DNA from: Taudactylus pleione
Taxonomy: Eukaryota; Chordata; Amphibia; Anura; Myobatrachidae
Direction: 5' to 3'
DNA: 64,000 bases
Assembly: GCA_031769625.1 (NCBI GenBank)
Contig: JAUIMM010001245.1
Coordinates: 1 to 64,000 of the forward strand
The notes below the pieces were generated by a model, which saw nothing but the letters and a program-made list of their open reading frames with translations, did not search any database and was not told the origin of the DNA. This document shows, piece after piece, positions 60,481 through 64,000 of the stretch (position 1 is the first letter of the stretch; every line of letters starts with the position of its first letter). Made by a program: the position numbers and the translations under genes.

Positions 60481-63400
60481 GGAGGAGACAGTTGTCAGCG
60501 CTGGCAGCGAGAGGAGGAAACAGTAGTCAGCGCTGGCAGTGAGGAGAGGAGGAGACAGTTGTCAGCGCTGGCAGTGAGAGGAGACAGTTGTCAGCGCTGG
60601 CAGTGAGGAGAGGAGGAGACAGTTGTCAGCGCTGGCAGCGAGAGGAGGAGACAGTTGTCAGCGCTGGCAGTGAGGAGAGGAGGAGACACTTGTCAGCGCT
60701 GGCAGCAAGGAGAGGAAACAGTAGTCAGCGCTGGCAGTGAGGAGAGGAGGAGACAGTTGTCAGCGCTGGCAGTGAGGTGAGGAGACAGTTGTCAGCGCTG
60801 GCAGCGAGAGGAGGAGACAGTTGTCAGCGCTGGCAGTGAGGAGAGGAGGAAACAGTTGTCAGCGCTAGCAGCAAGGAGAGGAGACAGTTGTCAGCGCTGG
60901 CAGCGAGAGGAGGAGACAGTTGTCAGCGCTGGCAGTGAGGAGAGGAGGAGACAGTTGTCAGCGCTGGCAGTGAGGAGAGGAGACAGTTGTCAGCGCTGGC
61001 AGTGAGGGGAGGAGACAGTAGTCAGTGCTGGCAGCGAGAGGAGGAGACAGTTGTCAGCGCTGGCAGCGAGAGGAGGAGACAGTTGTCAGCGCTGGCAGTG
61101 AGGAGAGGAGGAGACAGTTGTCAGCGCTGGCAGCGAGGAGAGGAGACAGTTGTCAGCGCTGGCAGTGAGGAGAGGAGGAGACAGTTGTCAGCGCTGGCAG
61201 CGAAGAGAGGAAACAGTCGTCAGCGCTGGCAGTGAGGAGAGGAGGAGACAGTTGTCAGCGCTGGCAGTGAGGAGAGGAGGAGACAGTTGTCAGCACTGGC
61301 AGCGAGGAGAGGAGACAGTTGTCAGCGCTGGCAGTGAGGAGAGGAGGAGACAGTTGTCAGCGCTGGCAGTGAGGAGAGGAGGAGACAGTTGTCAGCGCTG
61401 GCAGCGAGGAGAGGAGACAGTTGTCAGCGCTGGCAGCGAGAGGAGGAGACAGTTGTCAGCGCTAGCAGTGATGAGAGGAGGAGACAGTTGTCAGCGCTGG
61501 CAGTGAGGAGAGGAGGAAACAGTTGTCAGCGCTGGCAGCAAGGAGAGGAGACAGTTGTCAGCGCTGGCAGCGAGAGGAGGAGACAGTTGTCAGCGCTGGC
61601 AGTGAGGAGAGGAGGAGACAGTTGTCAGAGCTGGCAGTGAGGAGAGGAGACAGTTGTCAGCGCTGGCAGTGAGGGGAGGAGACAGTAGTCAGTGCTGGCA
61701 GCGAGAGGAGGAGACAGTTGTCAGCGCTGGCAGCGAGAGGAGGAGACAGTTGTCAGCGCTGGCAGTGAGGAGAGGAGGAGACAGTTGTCAGCGCTGGCAG
61801 CGAGGAGAGGAGACAGTTGTCAGCGCTGGCAGTGAGGAGAGGAGGAGACAGTTGTCAGCGCTGTCAGCGAAGAGAGGAAACAGTAGTCATCGCTGGCAGT
61901 GAGGAGAGGAGGAGACAGTTGTCAGCACTGGCAGTGAGGAGAGGAGGAGACAGTTGTCAGCGCTGGCAGCGAGGAGAGGAGACAGTTGTCAGCGCTGGCA
62001 GTGAGGAGAGGAGGAGACAGTTGTCAGCACTGGCAGCGTGGGGAGGAAACAGTAGTCATCGCTGGCAGTGAGGAGAGGAGGAGACAGTTGTCAGCACTGG
62101 CAGTGAGGAGAGGAGGAGACAGTTGTTAGCGCTGGCAGCGAGGATAGGAGACAGTTGTCAGCGCTGGCAGTGAGGAGAGGAGGAGACAGTTGTCAGCGCT
62201 GTCAGCGAAGAGAGGAAACAGTAGTCATCGCTGGCAGTGAGGAGAGGAGGAGACAGTTGTCAGCACTGGCAGTGAGGAGAGGAGGAGACAGTTGTCAGCG
62301 CTGGCAGCGAGGAGAGGAGACAGTTGTCAGCGCTGGCAGTGAGGAGAGGAGGAGACAGTTGTCAGCACTGGCAGCGAGGGGAGGAAACAGTAGTCATCGC
62401 TGGCAGTGAGGAGAGGAGGAGACAGTTGTCAGCACTGGCATTGAGGAGAGGAGGAGACAGTTGTCCGCGCTGGCAGCGAAGAGTGGAAACAGTAGTCAGC
62501 GCTGGCAGTGAGGAGAGGAGGAGACAGTTCTCAGCGCTGGCAGCGAGGAGAGGAGACAGTTGTCAGCGCTGGCCGAGAGGTAAGGAGACAATTGTCAGCG
62601 CTGGCAGTGAGGTGAGGAGACAGTTGTCAGCGCTGGCAGTGAGGGGAGGAGACAGTAGTCAGTGCTGGCAGTGAGGGGAGGAGACAGTTGTCAGCGCTGG
62701 CAGTGAGGAGAGGAGGAGACAGTTGTCAGCGCTGGCAGCGAGAGGAGGAAACAGTAGTCAGCGCTGGCAGTGAGGAGAGGAGGAGACAGTTGTCAGCGCT
62801 GGCAGTGAGAGGAGACAGTTGTCAGCGCTGGCAGTGAGGAGAGGAGGAGACAGTTGTCAGCGCTGGCAGCGAGAGGAGGAGACAGTTGTCAGCGCTGGCA
62901 GTGAGGAGAGGAGGAGACACTTGTCAGCGCTGGCAGCAAGGAGAGGAAACAGTAGTCAGCGCTGGCAGTGAGGAGAGGAGGAGACAGTTGTCAGCGCTGG
63001 CAGTGAGGTGAGGAGACAGTTGTCAGCGCTGGCAGCGAGAGGAGGAGACAGTTGTCAGCGCTGGCAGTGAGGAGAGGAGGAAACAGTTGTCAGCGCTAGC
63101 AGCAAGGAGAGGAGACAGTTGTCAGCGCTGGCAGCGAGAGGAGGAGACAGTTGTCAGCGCTGGCAGTGAGGAGAGGAGGAGACAGTTGTCAGCGCTGGCA
63201 GTGAGGAGAGGAGACAGTTGTCAGCGCTGGCAGTGAGGGGAGGAGACAGTAGTCAGTGCTGGCAGCGAGAGGAGGAGACAGTTGTCAGCGCTGGCAGCGA
63301 GAGGAGGAGACAGTTGTCAGCGCTGGCAGTGAGGAGAGGAGGAGACAGTTGTCAGCGCTGGCAGCGAGGAGAGGAGACAGTTGTCAGCGCTGGCAGTGAG

Positions 63401-63661
63401 GAGAGGAGGAGACAGTTGTCAGCGCTGGCAGCGAAGAGAGGAAACAGTCGTCAGCGCTGGCAGTGAGGAGAGGAGGAGACAGTTGTCAGCGCTGGCAGTG
63501 AGGAGAGGAGGAGACAGTTGTCAGCACTGGCAGCGAGGAGAGGAGACAGTTGTCAGCGCTGGCAGTGAGGAGAGGAGGAGACAGTTGTCAGCGCTGGCAG
63601 TGAGGAGAGGAGGAGACAGTTGTCAGCGCTGGCAGCGAGGAGAGGAGACAGTTGTCAGCGC
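59200..63661. repeat. 2,231-bp tandem duplication
   Basis: The sequence at about 59200-61430 recurs at about 61431-63661 with constant offset 2,231 bp, including the GGCCGAGAGGTAAGGAGACAA unit and the TGTCAGCGAAGAG unit. Few differences are visible, such as GCGTGGGGAGG at 62037 against GCGAGGGGAGG and GGCATTGAGG at 62437 against GGCAGTGAGG. It overlaps the 3,700-bp pattern, showing successive rounds of unequal exchange. Confidence 0.82.
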
Positions 63662-64000
63662 TGGCAGTGAGGTGAGGAGACAGTAGTCAGCGCTGGCAGT
63701 GAGGTGAGGAGACAGTTGTCAGCGCTGGCAGTGAGGGGAGGAGACAGTAGTCAGTGCTGGCAGTGAGGGGAGGAGACAGTTGTCAGCGCTGGCAGTGAGG
63801 AGAGGAGGAGACAGTTGTCAGCACTGGCAGCGAGAGGAGGAGACAGTTGTCAGCGCTGGCAGTGAGGAGAGGAGGAGACACTTGTCAGCGCTGGCAGCAA
63901 GGAGAGGAAACAGTAGTCAGTGCTGGCAGTGAGGAGAGGTGGAGACAGTTGTCAGCGCTGGCAGTGAGGTGAGGAGACAGTTGTCAGCGCTGGCAGCGAG

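Larger units (their letters stand above)
52988..64000. repeat. Right block of the same satellite array
   Basis: The same units resume directly after the element and run to the window end: TGTCAGCGCTGGCA core, purine-triplet tail, 29/32/35-bp spacing. The same variant types occur as on the left. The array therefore continues beyond the window on both sides. Open frames here are compositional, as in the left block. No gene is seen. Confidence 0.97.

Noticed and set aside
1..64000. CRISPR array
   Set aside because: Units are contiguous with no unique spacers, no cas genes are present, and the inserted element is eukaryotic.

Overview
The window is almost entirely a tandem satellite (about 57.8 kb of 64 kb) interrupted by one retrotransposon of about 6.2 kb. 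I see no host gene, tRNA or rRNA. The organism is a eukaryote and most likely a vertebrate. The mobile element has the RT, RNase H, tyrosine recombinase and SGNH hydrolase set known from Ngaro-type elements of fishes, amphibians and some invertebrates. The satellite shows CG/TG/CA variation at fixed sites, which is the mark of germline CpG methylation. An amphibian or fish is the best guess; the species cannot be read from the sequence.

Layout. 1-46753: left satellite block. The units are 29, 32 or 35 bp (mostly 32 and 35). Each pairs a near-palindromic core (TGTCAGCGCTGGCA) with a purine-only tail built from GAG/GGA triplets. Units are arranged in larger repeats: a 2,004-bp tandem duplication (about 6.5-10.5 kb), a pair of about 2.9/3.1 kb (about 13.6-19.6 kb), and a highly homogeneous 4,170-bp higher-order repeat (about 28.1-46.7 kb). 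The last runs for three full copies, one copy shortened by 1,959 bp, and one further copy. 46754-52987: the retrotransposon, on the plus strand. 52988-64000: right satellite block, with a 3,700-bp and a 2,231-bp higher-order repeat.

The retrotransposon reads in order: a 5' leader with a TATA box; a gag-like ORF (proline-rich N-terminus, conserved alpha-helical-looking core, CCCH finger plus zinc knuckle); RT and RNase H; a tyrosine recombinase with the R...K...HxxR...Y residues; an SGNH-type hydrolase; and a 3' UTR with AATAAA. There is no DDE integrase, no aspartic protease and no LTR. Insertion left no target-site duplication, as expected for recombinase-mediated integration. Three paralogous empty sites in the right-hand satellite fix the junctions. 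Single-base frame breaks in gag (two) and RT (one), and two further frame offsets before the recombinase and hydrolase frames, mean this copy is probably not autonomous, unless some are assembly errors or recoding sites.

The many 60-195-codon open frames in the satellite are by-products of its base composition and are not annotated as genes.
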